In this document: one piece after another, positions 1 through 7,985 of the stretch
Layout of the letters: each line of letters opens with the position of its first letter
Numbering within the stretch: position 1 is the stretch's first letter
Assembly (NCBI GenBank): GCA_900299125.1
Contig: OMIR01000032.1
Span: forward strand, 1 to 57,088
From: Nitrosopumilales archaeon
GTDB lineage: Archaea > Thermoproteota > Nitrososphaeria > Nitrososphaerales > Nitrosopumilaceae
Length of the DNA stretch: 57,088 bases
Direction of reading: 5' to 3'
Program-made: the position numbers and the translations under genes
Notes under the pieces: model-generated
The model's database searches: none
The model's input: the letters and a program-made list of their open reading frames with translations, nothing else
Told to the model about the DNA's origin: nothing

Positions 1-84
1 AACCAAAACCAGAACCAAAACCAGAACCAAAACCAGAACCAAAACCAGAACCAAAACCAGAACCAAAACCAGAACCAAAACCAG
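1..84 (+). repeat. 12-bp perfect tandem repeat (at least 7 units)
   Basis: The unit AACCAAAACCAG is repeated without mismatch seven times from base 1 to 84 and probably continues upstream of the window. The unit is a multiple of three and lies in frame in the partial coding region, so each copy adds P-K-P-E. Copy-number change would lengthen or shorten the spacer without breaking the frame. Confidence 0.95.
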
Positions 85-353
85 AACAGAAAAGCGATGA
101 TCCTTTCGAGGGTATCTCTGACGAAGACATTTCTAAATATGTTGAACTATTCGAACTCTCTTCTCCAGAATCTGACGAAGAAGCATCTGAAATGGCAAAA
201 AAGATTAAGAAATGGATTTCTCGTGGACGCCCGAAAACAGAACAAGAAAATAAAATCGAAATAAATGATGATAAAGAAGAAACACAAGACATGTTAAAAG
301 AAAACGAAGAAAAACCAAAAAAGAAAGGACGTTTTGGGTGGTTTAAGAAATGA
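3..353 (+). CDS. C-terminal part of a charged PKPE-repeat protein (partial, start outside window)
   Basis: An open frame enters at the left edge and ends at TGA 351-353. The visible part starts with at least seven P-K-P-E repeats, then an acidic stretch around DDPFEGISDEDISKYVELF, a possible amphipathic helix around MAKKIKKWISRG, and a basic tail ending in GRFGWFKK. No catalytic motif is visible and I do not recognise the family. The Pro/Lys/Glu repeat looks like an extended spacer between an unseen N-terminal domain and the charged tail. Its stop overlaps the argF start (ATGA), so the two genes are probably co-transcribed. Confidence 0.8.
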   Translation, partial: PKPEPKPEPKPEPKPEPKPEPKPEPKPEQKSDDPFEGISDEDISKYVELFELSSPESDEEASEMAKKIKKWISRGRPKTEQENKIEINDDKEETQDMLKENEEKPKKKGRFGWFKK

Positions 354-1255
354 TTAAAGCTAAAGATGTCTTGACTTTGGACGAGTTAGATAAAAAAGAA
401 ATTTCACAAATAATTGAACTAGCAATCAATCTGAAAAAGGAACTAAAAAAAGACACTATGAAACCTCTTCTTAAAAATAAAACTTTAGCCATGATATTTC
501 AAAAGCCATCCACTCGTACACGTATTAGTTTTGAAACTGGAATGTTCCAACTGGGAGGACATGCGATTAATCTATCTGCACAAGATCTCCAGATTTCAAG
601 AGGTGAAACAATTCAAGATACTGCAAAAACTCTGTCTCGATATGTTGACGTAGTAATGGCACGAGTTTATGATCATGCTACTCTAGAATCATTGGCGCAG
701 AATGCATCTATCCCGATAATTAATGGATTGTCAAACTCTTATCATCCCTGCCAGATTTTAGCAGATCTTATGACTGTGAAGGAGAAAAAAGGAAAACTTG
801 ATGGCCTTCATCTTGCATGGATTGGTGATGGCAACAACGTCTGTAATTCAATGATGATTGGATGCTCTAAGGTTGGTATTTCGATGTCAATTGCAACACC
901 TAAAGAATTTGCTCCTGACTCAGCACTAGTTCGACAATGTAAGAAAAATATTTCGATAGACCTTGTTCAAGAACCAAAAATTGCCGCTAAAGGTGCAGAT
1001 ATCATAGTAACTGATACTTTTGTTTCAATTCATGATGACCCAAAGCGAATAAAAAAATTCCTTCCGAAGTTCCAAGTTAACTCAAAGTTAATGTCTTCTG
1101 CAAAAGACTCTTGCATATTCATGCATTGTCTTCCAGCAAAAAGGAATCAAGAAGTAACATCTGATGTAATTGATGGACCACAATCAGTAATATGGGATGA
1201 AGCTGAGAATCGTTTGCATTCTCAAAAAGCACTTCTTGCATCATTACGCATCTAA
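350..1255 (+). CDS. argF: Ornithine carbamoyltransferase
   Basis: Cytosolic enzyme of arginine biosynthesis that makes citrulline from ornithine and carbamoyl phosphate. The 301-aa length is normal for the family. The carbamoyl-phosphate loop S-T-R-T-R is at residues 54-58, H-P-C-Q at 132-135, and the H-C-L-P loop of ornithine-type transcarbamoylases at 259-262. Together these favour ornithine over aspartate carbamoyltransferase. The ATG overlaps the upstream stop by 4 nt. Downstream a separate TATA-like box precedes L18, so argF probably closes its own transcript. Confidence 0.95.
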   Translation: MIKAKDVLTLDELDKKEISQIIELAINLKKELKKDTMKPLLKNKTLAMIFQKPSTRTRISFETGMFQLGGHAINLSAQDLQISRGETIQDTAKTLSRYVDVVMARVYDHATLESLAQNASIPIINGLSNSYHPCQILADLMTVKEKKGKLDGLHLAWIGDGNNVCNSMMIGCSKVGISMSIATPKEFAPDSALVRQCKKNISIDLVQEPKIAAKGADIIVTDTFVSIHDDPKRIKKFLPKFQVNSKLMSSAKDSCIFMHCLPAKRNQEVTSDVIDGPQSVIWDEAENRLHSQKALLASLRI

Positions 1256-1257
1256 TC

Positions 1258-1266
1258 GTTTATAAG
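1258..1266 (+). promoter_or_regulatory. TATA-like box for the L18-secY-truB operon
   Basis: The motif GTTTATAAG lies directly after the argF stop and about 30 nt upstream of the L18 ATG (1296). This is the usual archaeal TATA-to-start spacing for a very short or absent leader. It would drive the ribosomal/secY gene string independently of argF. Confidence 0.55.
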
Positions 1267-1295
1267 AGCAACTTCAAGAGTTCACCAATATCGCA

Positions 1296-1778
1296 ATGGC
1301 TTATTCAGTAATACTACGACGATTACGTGAGGAAAAAACCAACTATAAAAAGCGTAAGCTAATGCTTATGAGCCGTGCAGACTTTATCACTGTTCAAATT
1401 TCAAATGAAAATACTTTGGTTCAAATCCATAAACCGCAATTTACTGGTGATAAGGTGATCGCATCAGCACATTCACGATTTCTAATTTCTAAGGGTTGGA
1501 AAGGTTCTCGAAAAAACGTACCGGCTGCATATCTTACAGGATACTTGGCAGGCAAAAAGGCACTAGCCTCAGGTACATCAAGTGCTATTTTGTATAGTGG
1601 GACTAGAAAATACACACAGAGGATGGCTGCAGCTCTTAAAGGAGTAATAGATGCAGGCTTGAAAATTCCCGCAAGTGAAGAAACGTTACCAGCTGAAGAA
1701 CGCATCAATGGACAGCATCTTAAAGTAAAAAATGACATTGCAAAAATCAAATCATCTATTGATAGTGGAGCAAAATAA
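1296..1778 (+). CDS. rpl18: 50S ribosomal protein L18 (uL18)
   Basis: Binds 5S rRNA in the central protuberance of the large subunit. The 160-aa product has the basic N-terminus typical of archaeal L18 (R-L-R-E-E-K-T-N-Y-K-K-R near residue 9) and the G-Y-L-A-G-K-K segment near residue 82. It is followed after one base by S5, then L30, L15 and secY, which is the conserved archaeal spc-operon order. This order makes the assignment firm. Confidence 0.95.
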   Translation: MAYSVILRRLREEKTNYKKRKLMLMSRADFITVQISNENTLVQIHKPQFTGDKVIASAHSRFLISKGWKGSRKNVPAAYLTGYLAGKKALASGTSSAILYSGTRKYTQRMAAALKGVIDAGLKIPASEETLPAEERINGQHLKVKNDIAKIKSSIDSGAK

Positions 1779-1779
1779 A

Positions 1780-2457
1780 ATGAGTCAAGTAGAAAACCAA
1801 AGACAAGAAAGACAACCGCGCGGGGATAGACCACCTAGACAAAGTCGTGGTCCTAGAAAAGAGGAAGAGGCACCATGGGTACCAAGAACTGAGCTTGGAA
1901 AAAAAGTCGCTGCAGGACTAATTACTGACATGAATGAAATTTATTCTCAAGGATTAAGAATTCAAGAAGCCGGTATTATCAAAAAACTACTACCTGATCT
2001 AAAAAGCGAGGTCATTGATGTCGGAATGGTTCAAAAAATGACACCAAACGGACAACAAACTAAATTCAAGGCACTCGTCGCAGCTGGAAATGAAAATGGC
2101 TGGCTTGGAATTGGACAAGGTAAATCAAAACAAATGAGAGTTGCAATTGAAAAAGCAACAACTAATGCTTATCTTAATGTGAGCCCAATCAAACTAGGCT
2201 GTGGAAGTTGGGAATGCAGATGCGACCAATCTCACTCTGTACCATTCAAGGTTAGAGGTAAGGGTGGAAGCGTTGTTGTTGAGATAGTTCCAGCACCGAG
2301 AGGTCTCGGTCTTGTAGCCGGTGGTAAAATTCGTAATCTGCTCAAGTTAGCTGGTCTCAAGGACGCATGGACTACTGCAAAGGGCTCTACTGCAACAATG
2401 AATTCTACGTCAAAGGCAATCCTAGAGTGCCTCAGACAGACATTTAGTCAAGGTTGA
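1780..2457 (+). CDS. rps5: 30S ribosomal protein S5 (uS5)
   Basis: Small-subunit protein that acts in decoding accuracy and at the mRNA entrance. The ATG at 1780 is chosen although the frame stays open to 1732, because upstream codons lie inside L18. The product of about 225 aa starts with a 30-residue Arg/Gly/Pro/Gln-rich extension before the conserved W-V-P-R-T-E-L-G-K segment. The double-stranded-RNA-binding half (G-N-E-N-G-W-L-G-I-G) and the C-terminal P-A-P-R-G-L-G segment follow. The basic extension is probably disordered and RNA-contacting. Confidence 0.95.
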   Translation: MSQVENQRQERQPRGDRPPRQSRGPRKEEEAPWVPRTELGKKVAAGLITDMNEIYSQGLRIQEAGIIKKLLPDLKSEVIDVGMVQKMTPNGQQTKFKALVAAGNENGWLGIGQGKSKQMRVAIEKATTNAYLNVSPIKLGCGSWECRCDQSHSVPFKVRGKGGSVVVEIVPAPRGLGLVAGGKIRNLLKLAGLKDAWTTAKGSTATMNSTSKAILECLRQTFSQG

Positions 2458-2462
2458 ATGAA

Positions 2463-2930
2463 ATGGTAAAAGCATATCTTGTTGTTAGAATGAGTGGACA
2501 AATCAACGTCCCACATTGGGCAAAAAACACTTTGACTCTATTAAAATTAGATAAAAAATTCCGAGCCACAATAATTCCCGCAAAAGATAACACATTAGGA
2601 ATGTTAAACAGAGTAAAGCACTATGTATCATGGCAAGAAGTAAGTGCCGATATAGCTAAAGAACTATTTAGCAAAAAAGGAAGAAAGGCAGGCTACAAAA
2701 AGATCACCAGTGAGGACATAACACCACTCGGCTTCAAATCCATTGACGATCTTGCATCATCTGTTTCTGAGGGTAAAACTTCTATGAACAAAATCAAACC
2801 AATAAAACCTTGGTTTGCACTCGCTCCACCAAAGAAGGGCTTCAAGCGAAGTACCAGAAAAACATACGGTGAAGGTGGAGTATTAGGACTAAACAAAGAG
2901 CTAGTTGAGCTCGTAAGGAGTATGATCTGA
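2463..2930 (+). CDS. rpl30: 50S ribosomal protein L30 (uL30)
   Basis: Large-subunit protein of the archaeal/eukaryotic L7/L30 length class (about 155 aa, versus roughly 60 aa in bacteria). The start at ATG 2463 gives M-V-K-A-Y-L-V-V-R, a typical L30 opening. A TTG at 2454 overlapping the S5 stop is an alternative that adds three residues. The short L30 fold sits in residues 1-65 and the archaeal extension with basic W-F-A-L-A-P-P-K-K follows. It lies between S5 and L15, as expected. Confidence 0.93.
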   Translation: MVKAYLVVRMSGQINVPHWAKNTLTLLKLDKKFRATIIPAKDNTLGMLNRVKHYVSWQEVSADIAKELFSKKGRKAGYKKITSEDITPLGFKSIDDLASSVSEGKTSMNKIKPIKPWFALAPPKKGFKRSTRKTYGEGGVLGLNKELVELVRSMI

Positions 2931-2931
2931 G

Positions 2932-3354
2932 TTGGCAACACGATTACGTAAAACAAGAAAATTCCGTGGTTCTAGAACTCACGGCTGGGGACAAATCGGC
3001 CAACACCGAGCAAGTGGACACAAGGGAGGACTCGGGCAATCAGGTATGCACAAACACTTGTTCAGCTCTTTACTAAAAGACAATCCAGATCACTTTGGAC
3101 ACGATTCTACTCATCCACCTCACCCGATCATCACCAAAAAGTGGACCAGTGTAAGAGACCTTGACGACATTTTCGCAAAACATGGCAAACAAGAAGGAGG
3201 CAAAAAACTACTTGATCTTGCAAGCCTTGGATACGATAAACTTCTTGGCGGTGGGCAAATCAAAAATGCCTACTCTGTCAAGATTGAAAGGTGCACTGAA
3301 TCTGCTGCAGAAAAAATCAAAAATGCCGGGGGCGAGGTGTTAACAGTTGAGTGA
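2932..3354 (+). CDS. rpl15: 50S ribosomal protein L15 (uL15)
   Basis: Large-subunit assembly protein of 140 aa. The N-terminal glycine/arginine/histidine-rich tail (R-G-S-R-T-H-G-W-G, then H-K-G-G-L-G-Q-S-G) is characteristic of archaeal and eukaryotic L15/L27a. The start is TTG 2932, one base after the L30 stop. A later methionine would remove the conserved tail. The 3' end overlaps secY by 8 nt. Confidence 0.93.
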   Translation: MATRLRKTRKFRGSRTHGWGQIGQHRASGHKGGLGQSGMHKHLFSSLLKDNPDHFGHDSTHPPHPIITKKWTSVRDLDDIFAKHGKQEGGKKLLDLASLGYDKLLGGGQIKNAYSVKIERCTESAAEKIKNAGGEVLTVE

Positions 3355-4777
3355 AAGTACTACAACTGGAATAATAAAACGTGTAGTAGAGAAAGCTGAA
3401 CCATATTTAGTACAAGTCCCTAAGCCAAAAAAGAAATTATCACTTTCTACTAGATTAATTTGGTCTGGTATTGCTTTATTGGTTTACCAAGTTATGGGTC
3501 AAACTCCTTTATTCGGAGCTACTGCACCACAATTTGATTTCTTACAATTTGCTAGGGTAATTTTTGCATCACAACAGGGTACACTAATTGAGCTAGGAAT
3601 TGGACCAATAGTTACAGCAGGATTATTGATGCAGTTACTAAAGGGCTCTGAAATTCTAAAATTTGATTTCACCAAACCTGATGAGAGAGGAGTTTTTCAG
3701 ACTGCAACAAAGCTTGTGACCTATATTGTAATAATTGTTGAATCAATTGTTTATGCTACAGCGGTCTATGGCCCCGGATTAGCAAATCCTAGTGTTTTGT
3801 ATGTGATAATTGGACAACTGATTTCTGCGTCGATTATAATCATGTTTCTAGATGAATTAGTACAAAAAGGATGGGGTCTTGGAAGTGGAATTAGTCTTTT
3901 CATCGCAGCAGGCGTTACTCAACAAATTCTGTGGAATTTCTTCAGTCCTTTGCCAGCTGGAGATGGTGGAATGATCGGCGTATTCCCATTCATAGGACAA
4001 TCATTCCTGCAAGGAGATATTTCTAATATTCTATTCAGACAAAATAATCTCCCTAGTTTGTTTGGTTTCTTCATAACTGCCGGCGTATTGCTAATTCTGG
4101 TATACACTCAAGGCATTAAGGTAGAAATTCCCATTGTATCAACAAAATATAGAGGATTTTCAGCAACTTACCCAATCAAACTAATGTATGTGTCGAACAT
4201 CCCTGTAATTTTGGCTTCAGCGCTTACTGCAAACGCTGTATTTATTGGACAAATGTTGTGGGCAAACTTCAATCCGAGAAACTCTAATGAGCTTTTCAAT
4301 ATTCTCGCACAGTTCAATCCTGCTAGCCCATCAACGCCGATTGGTGGAATTATTTACTATGTGACTCCACCTCGTGGAATCGGATTGGCTTTGATTGATC
4401 CAGTGAGAGCTGTCGTTTATGTTCTTTTTATGATTGGGATTGTGATAATCTTTGGTCGCTTATGGGTAGAACTAGGAGGATTATCTCCAAAGGCTGCCGC
4501 CAAAAACTTACTTGATGCAGATGTACAAATTCCTGGATTTAGAAAGTCTAATCAACCTGTTGAGGCACTACTTGCAAAATACATTCCGTCTGTTACCATA
4601 ATTGGTTCTGCAATACTTGGAGCATTGGCGGGAACCGCAGACGTTCTTGGTGTTATCGGTGGAGGTACAGGTATTTTGTTAATGGTTGATATCCTGATTA
4701 ACTATTATCAACAACTTGTTCGAGAACAAGTCGAAGTTGTAATGCCTCGTCTGGGTGCTTTACTTGGTAGAAAGTAA
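3347..4777 (+). CDS. secY: Protein translocase subunit SecY (Sec61 alpha)
   Basis: Channel-forming membrane subunit of the Sec translocon. The 476-aa product has about ten hydrophobic segments, as expected for SecY. The G-Q-T-P-L-F-G plug region after helix 1 and the loop V-S-T-K-Y-R-G-F near residue 265, a ribosome-contact loop in this family, are visible. The start is TTG 3347 inside the end of L15, giving M-S-E-S-T-T-T-G-I-I. Its place between L15 and adenylate kinase is the normal archaeal arrangement. Confidence 0.95.
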   Translation: MSESTTTGIIKRVVEKAEPYLVQVPKPKKKLSLSTRLIWSGIALLVYQVMGQTPLFGATAPQFDFLQFARVIFASQQGTLIELGIGPIVTAGLLMQLLKGSEILKFDFTKPDERGVFQTATKLVTYIVIIVESIVYATAVYGPGLANPSVLYVIIGQLISASIIIMFLDELVQKGWGLGSGISLFIAAGVTQQILWNFFSPLPAGDGGMIGVFPFIGQSFLQGDISNILFRQNNLPSLFGFFITAGVLLILVYTQGIKVEIPIVSTKYRGFSATYPIKLMYVSNIPVILASALTANAVFIGQMLWANFNPRNSNELFNILAQFNPASPSTPIGGIIYYVTPPRGIGLALIDPVRAVVYVLFMIGIVIIFGRLWVELGGLSPKAAAKNLLDADVQIPGFRKSNQPVEALLAKYIPSVTIIGSAILGALAGTADVLGVIGGGTGILLMVDILINYYQQLVREQVEVVMPRLGALLGRK

Positions 4778-5342
4778 AAAAGTAGTAATCGTAGGTATAC
4801 CCGGTGCGGGAAAAACAACTCTGGTATCAAAAATAGTTGAAATATTAAAAAACAAAAACAAAAGTGTGAGTGTTCACAGTTTTGGCACTGTGATGTTCGA
4901 GGAAGCAAAAAAACTTGGCATTGAAAATCGCGATGAACTACGAAAAATAGCAGTCGACGAACAAAAGCAACTTCAGGCATTAGCAGCCAAAAAAATTGCT
5001 GGGTTCTCTGATGAACTAGTAATTATTGATACGCATGCATTCATATCAACAAAAGAGGGCTTTTACCCCGGATTGCCTTACCCTGTTTTGGAACTACTTA
5101 AACCTGCAAACTTTATTGCAGTATCTGCTAGACCTGAGGAGATCTATAACAGAAGAATGAAAGACAGCACAAGAAGTCGAGATATAATATCGATTGACAA
5201 AATCAAAAAGGAACTCGCCGTACAGGACGCGATGCTTTCTAGTTGTGTTGTTCTTACTGGCTCTCCTATGAAATCCGTTTTGAATACTGAAGGAAAGGTT
5301 GAAGAGGCGGCTCTTGAGGTAATAAACGCAATAGGTCTTTAA
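4764..5342 (+). CDS. adkA: Adenylate kinase, archaeal type
   Basis: Converts AMP + ATP to 2 ADP in the cytosol. The product is about 192 aa and has the P-loop G-I-P-G-A-G-K-T-T at residues 11-19, right after the opening beta strand. I prefer TTG 4764 (M-V-E-S-K-K-V-V) because archaeal AdkA proteins start just before this strand. GTG 4755 would add three residues. The gene overlaps the end of secY, as in many archaea. Confidence 0.9.
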   Translation: MVESKKVVIVGIPGAGKTTLVSKIVEILKNKNKSVSVHSFGTVMFEEAKKLGIENRDELRKIAVDEQKQLQALAAKKIAGFSDELVIIDTHAFISTKEGFYPGLPYPVLELLKPANFIAVSARPEEIYNRRMKDSTRSRDIISIDKIKKELAVQDAMLSSCVVLTGSPMKSVLNTEGKVEEAALEVINAIGL

Positions 5343-5343
5343 A

Positions 5344-5958
5344 ATGGAATACGTAGTTTTACAATTTTTGCAATCGGTATTTCTTCAAGGTGATTTCTTT
5401 GGAATGAACAAAGGACCACTTGGGAGTGCCGATCCATTAGTTAAAGGAATCATTCCATCTATGTTTGGAATATTGGGGTTCTCGATTTTATTGAATTTAT
5501 TCAACGCTGTGGTCAGAAAGAAACTAGTTGATCAAGAAAAACTACAAAGAATAATGAAGGAAACTCGAGCATGGCAAAAAGAGCGAATGTCAGCCTTTAG
5601 ATCTAAGGATTCTGAGAAACAGGCAGAACTTAACAAGAAATCTGCATACATGAATCGCTTGAATCAAGAAATGATGCAAATGAACATGCGCCCAATGATG
5701 ATTACCTTTGTCCCACTCATACTGATTTTCTATTTTGTATTGCCACCACTCTTTGCTTATACTGTTGCGCTATCTCCAGTATCATTGAATATAATTCCGG
5801 GTGATTTCTTTTCAATAACCTGTCCAGCTGACAAGATTGATGGTAAAATTTGTCATAATGAACATGAGGTGTATTTTTGGGGTTGGTATTTTCTTGGTTC
5901 AATTGCGTTTAGTGGAATAATTATGAAGCTTACCAAGACGTCTATGGATCTAAGCTAG
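5344..5958 (+). CDS. EMC3/TMCO1/YidC-like membrane insertase (DUF106 family)
   Basis: 204-aa membrane protein of the archaeal DUF106 family, now grouped with the Oxa1/YidC/EMC3/Get1 superfamily that helps insert membrane proteins. Hydrophobic segments are near residues 37-57, 117-142 and 176-196. A charged, Met-rich cytosolic coiled coil lies between the first two (about residues 60-115). This three-helix-plus-coiled-coil layout is diagnostic. The gene sits one base after adkA, downstream of secY, which fits a shared role in membrane-protein biogenesis. Confidence 0.85.
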   Translation: MEYVVLQFLQSVFLQGDFFGMNKGPLGSADPLVKGIIPSMFGILGFSILLNLFNAVVRKKLVDQEKLQRIMKETRAWQKERMSAFRSKDSEKQAELNKKSAYMNRLNQEMMQMNMRPMMITFVPLILIFYFVLPPLFAYTVALSPVSLNIIPGDFFSITCPADKIDGKICHNEHEVYFWGWYFLGSIAFSGIIMKLTKTSMDLS

Positions 5959-5960
5959 CA

Positions 5961-6521
5961 TTGCAAAAATCAATTATCATCTCAGGACCTCCTGCAATTG
6001 GGAAAACAACTGTTGCAAAAGGGCTAGCAAAAGAATTTTCCATGAAAAATCTTAGTGGTGGTGATGTTCTCAAAGATATGGCTCAAGATGAGGGTTTTCA
6101 TACCAAAGGTGATGATTGGTGGGATACTGAAGAAGGCATGAAGTTCCTCTCTCAAAGAAAAAACAATTATGAGTTTGACAAAAAGGTAGATACGAAACTA
6201 AAAGAAATATTCCTTAAAGGCGGAGTAGTGATTACAAGTTATACGCTACCATGGCTAGTTTCTGGTGGTATCAAAATTTGGCTTGATGGGAGTAGGCAAA
6301 ATAGTGCAAAGAGAATGCAGACTAGAGATAATGTGGAATTATCAAATGCATTAGACATTGTCAAAACTAGATTTGAAGAAAACAAAATGTTATACAAAAA
6401 ATTGTATGGATTTGATTTTGGTGAAGATCTATCAGTTTTTGACATAATAATTAACACTGATGGCTTGGATGCGGAAACAGTACTAAATATGGCAAAACAA
6501 AAGGTAAGGGAGATTTCTTGA
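5961..6521 (+). CDS. cmk: Cytidylate kinase, archaeal type
   Basis: Phosphorylates CMP/dCMP using ATP. The 186-aa protein has a P-loop G-P-P-A-I-G-K-T-T at residues 9-17 and an N-L-S-G-G-D segment near residue 30 that matches the family's CMP-side region. The start is TTG 5961, two bases after the previous stop, because no ATG precedes the P-loop. Position between the DUF106 gene and truB is the classical archaeal arrangement, which supports Cmk over another small kinase. Confidence 0.88.
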   Translation: MQKSIIISGPPAIGKTTVAKGLAKEFSMKNLSGGDVLKDMAQDEGFHTKGDDWWDTEEGMKFLSQRKNNYEFDKKVDTKLKEIFLKGGVVITSYTLPWLVSGGIKIWLDGSRQNSAKRMQTRDNVELSNALDIVKTRFEENKMLYKKLYGFDFGEDLSVFDIIINTDGLDAETVLNMAKQKVREIS

Positions 6522-7513
6522 TTTTACCTCAATTACAAAACCTTGTTCAAATAGATCAAGATATCTCAAATGATGCATACGGTGTACGATATGATCAAAG
6601 AACTGTTAAAGAACTTCTCAATTACGGATTAATTCTTTTGGATAAGCCTCCAGGACCTACGAGTCATGAGACGGTTGCATGGGCTAAAAGAATTTTAAAA
6701 TTGCCAAAAATTGGGCATAGTGGAACATTAGACCCTCAAGTATCAGGAGTCTTGCCATTAGGATTAGGTGAGGCTACCAAGGCTTTGGGTGTATTATTGA
6801 TGGGTCCAAAAGAGTACTATGGACTCGGAAGACTACATTCTGAACCAAATAAAGAAAAGCTAAATTCCATACTCAAATCATTTATCGGTGAAATTTATCA
6901 GAAACCACCTCAACGTTCAGCAGTATTACGACAAACAAGAACTAGAAAAATTTACGAGCTTGAAGTAGTTGAACAAAAAGAGAGATTACTCTTGTTAAGA
7001 GTTTTATGTGAGGCAGGAACCTATATCAGAAAGCTATACTATGACATAGGAGAAATTTTGGGCCCTGGAGCCACCATGGTGGAATTAAGACGTTCACGTG
7101 TCCATCAATTTCATGAGGATCAGTTAGTGACTCTTCACGAAGTAGCAGAGGCATTTGCAACTTGGGAAGAAAAAAACGATGACTCAAAATTAAAAAAAAT
7201 AATCTTGCCGATAGAATTCGCACTGACCGAAATCAAATCAGTAATTATTAGAGATTCTGCTGTTGATGCACTATGTCATGGAGCACAATTGGCAATTCCA
7301 GGAATCTTGCAACTTTCATCAAATATTAAAAAAGGCGATCTTGTTGGAATCTACACTCAAAAAGGAGAAGTTGTTGCGTTAGCAGAGTCAATGATGAGTA
7401 CTGAAGAAATAAAAGATGCTGTTAAAGGATATGCATTTCAGACTCGCCGAATAATTATGGCGCCAAATACCTACCCAAAAAGCTGGCGAACAAAACCTAA
7501 AACAGAACAATGA
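6518..7513 (+). CDS. truB: rRNA/tRNA pseudouridine synthase Cbf5/TruB
   Basis: Catalytic subunit of H/ACA ribonucleoproteins in archaea. It isomerises uridine in rRNA and can make tRNA pseudouridine-55. The family motif G-H-S-G-T-L-D-P-Q-V-S-G is present with catalytic Asp at residue 72, preceded by the L-D-K-P-P-G-P-T-S-H segment. The C-terminal third (from about residue 235) resembles a PUA RNA-binding domain. The length of 331 aa fits archaeal Cbf5. The TTG start overlaps the cmk stop by 4 nt. Confidence 0.93.
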   Translation: MILPQLQNLVQIDQDISNDAYGVRYDQRTVKELLNYGLILLDKPPGPTSHETVAWAKRILKLPKIGHSGTLDPQVSGVLPLGLGEATKALGVLLMGPKEYYGLGRLHSEPNKEKLNSILKSFIGEIYQKPPQRSAVLRQTRTRKIYELEVVEQKERLLLLRVLCEAGTYIRKLYYDIGEILGPGATMVELRRSRVHQFHEDQLVTLHEVAEAFATWEEKNDDSKLKKIILPIEFALTEIKSVIIRDSAVDALCHGAQLAIPGILQLSSNIKKGDLVGIYTQKGEVVALAESMMSTEEIKDAVKGYAFQTRRIIMAPNTYPKSWRTKPKTEQ

Positions 7514-7947
7514 TTCCAAAAAGTCTAGCATTCTGTGTTGTAACCGGTATCGCGGCATCTGCAATTCTTGGAATCTATCTTCTACAACCTAACTCAAAAA
7601 ATATTGTGTATGTTCATGGGACTTCAATCACTGGATATGTTGAAAAAAATACTTACAAAATCGGTCAGACCATACCGATTTATTTAGTAAATTCAGGAAC
7701 TACAAAGATTGAATTTGCGTCAAATTCCCCGGGAATTTTAATTAGAGCATTAGATGGTACGACATTCTTTACACAAACACTATCTGGATTAAATTTAGAA
7801 CCTGAACAAAAACATGTTTTTGAGTGGGAACAACAAAAAAACGATGATTCCAAAATACTTGAGGGACGTTATGTAGTTGAAATTATTGCCTATGATGAAT
7901 CAGGTAAAAAAGTAGATGATAGCTTCACATTAGATCTACTCAAGTAG
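7510..7947 (+). CDS. Membrane-anchored protein with a beta-sandwich-like outer domain, unknown function
   Basis: 145-aa protein with one N-terminal hydrophobic segment (about residues 6-25) and no lipobox cysteine, so a signal anchor is likely. The rest is rich in predicted beta strands. The spacing Y-K-I-G-Q-T-I-P-I-Y-L-V-N-S-G near residue 50 and E-G-R-Y-V-V-E-I-I-A-Y near residue 121 resembles extracellular immunoglobulin-like or BsuPI-type domains. That resemblance is weak. It overlaps the truB stop by 4 nt (ATGA), so it belongs to the same transcript. Confidence 0.75.
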   Translation: MIPKSLAFCVVTGIAASAILGIYLLQPNSKNIVYVHGTSITGYVEKNTYKIGQTIPIYLVNSGTTKIEFASNSPGILIRALDGTTFFTQTLSGLNLEPEQKHVFEWEQQKNDDSKILEGRYVVEIIAYDESGKKVDDSFTLDLLK

Positions 7948-7985
7948 GAAAACTTAAAACGCGATTAAAAAGAACACTTTTTGAC

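Noticed and set aside
1-84. Possible CRISPR-like repeat
   Set aside because: The repeats are 12 bp, contiguous and without spacers, and they lie in frame in a coding region.
1732-1779. Upstream extension of S5 inside L18
   Set aside because: The extra 16 residues overlap the L18 coding region and precede a good ATG one base after the L18 stop.
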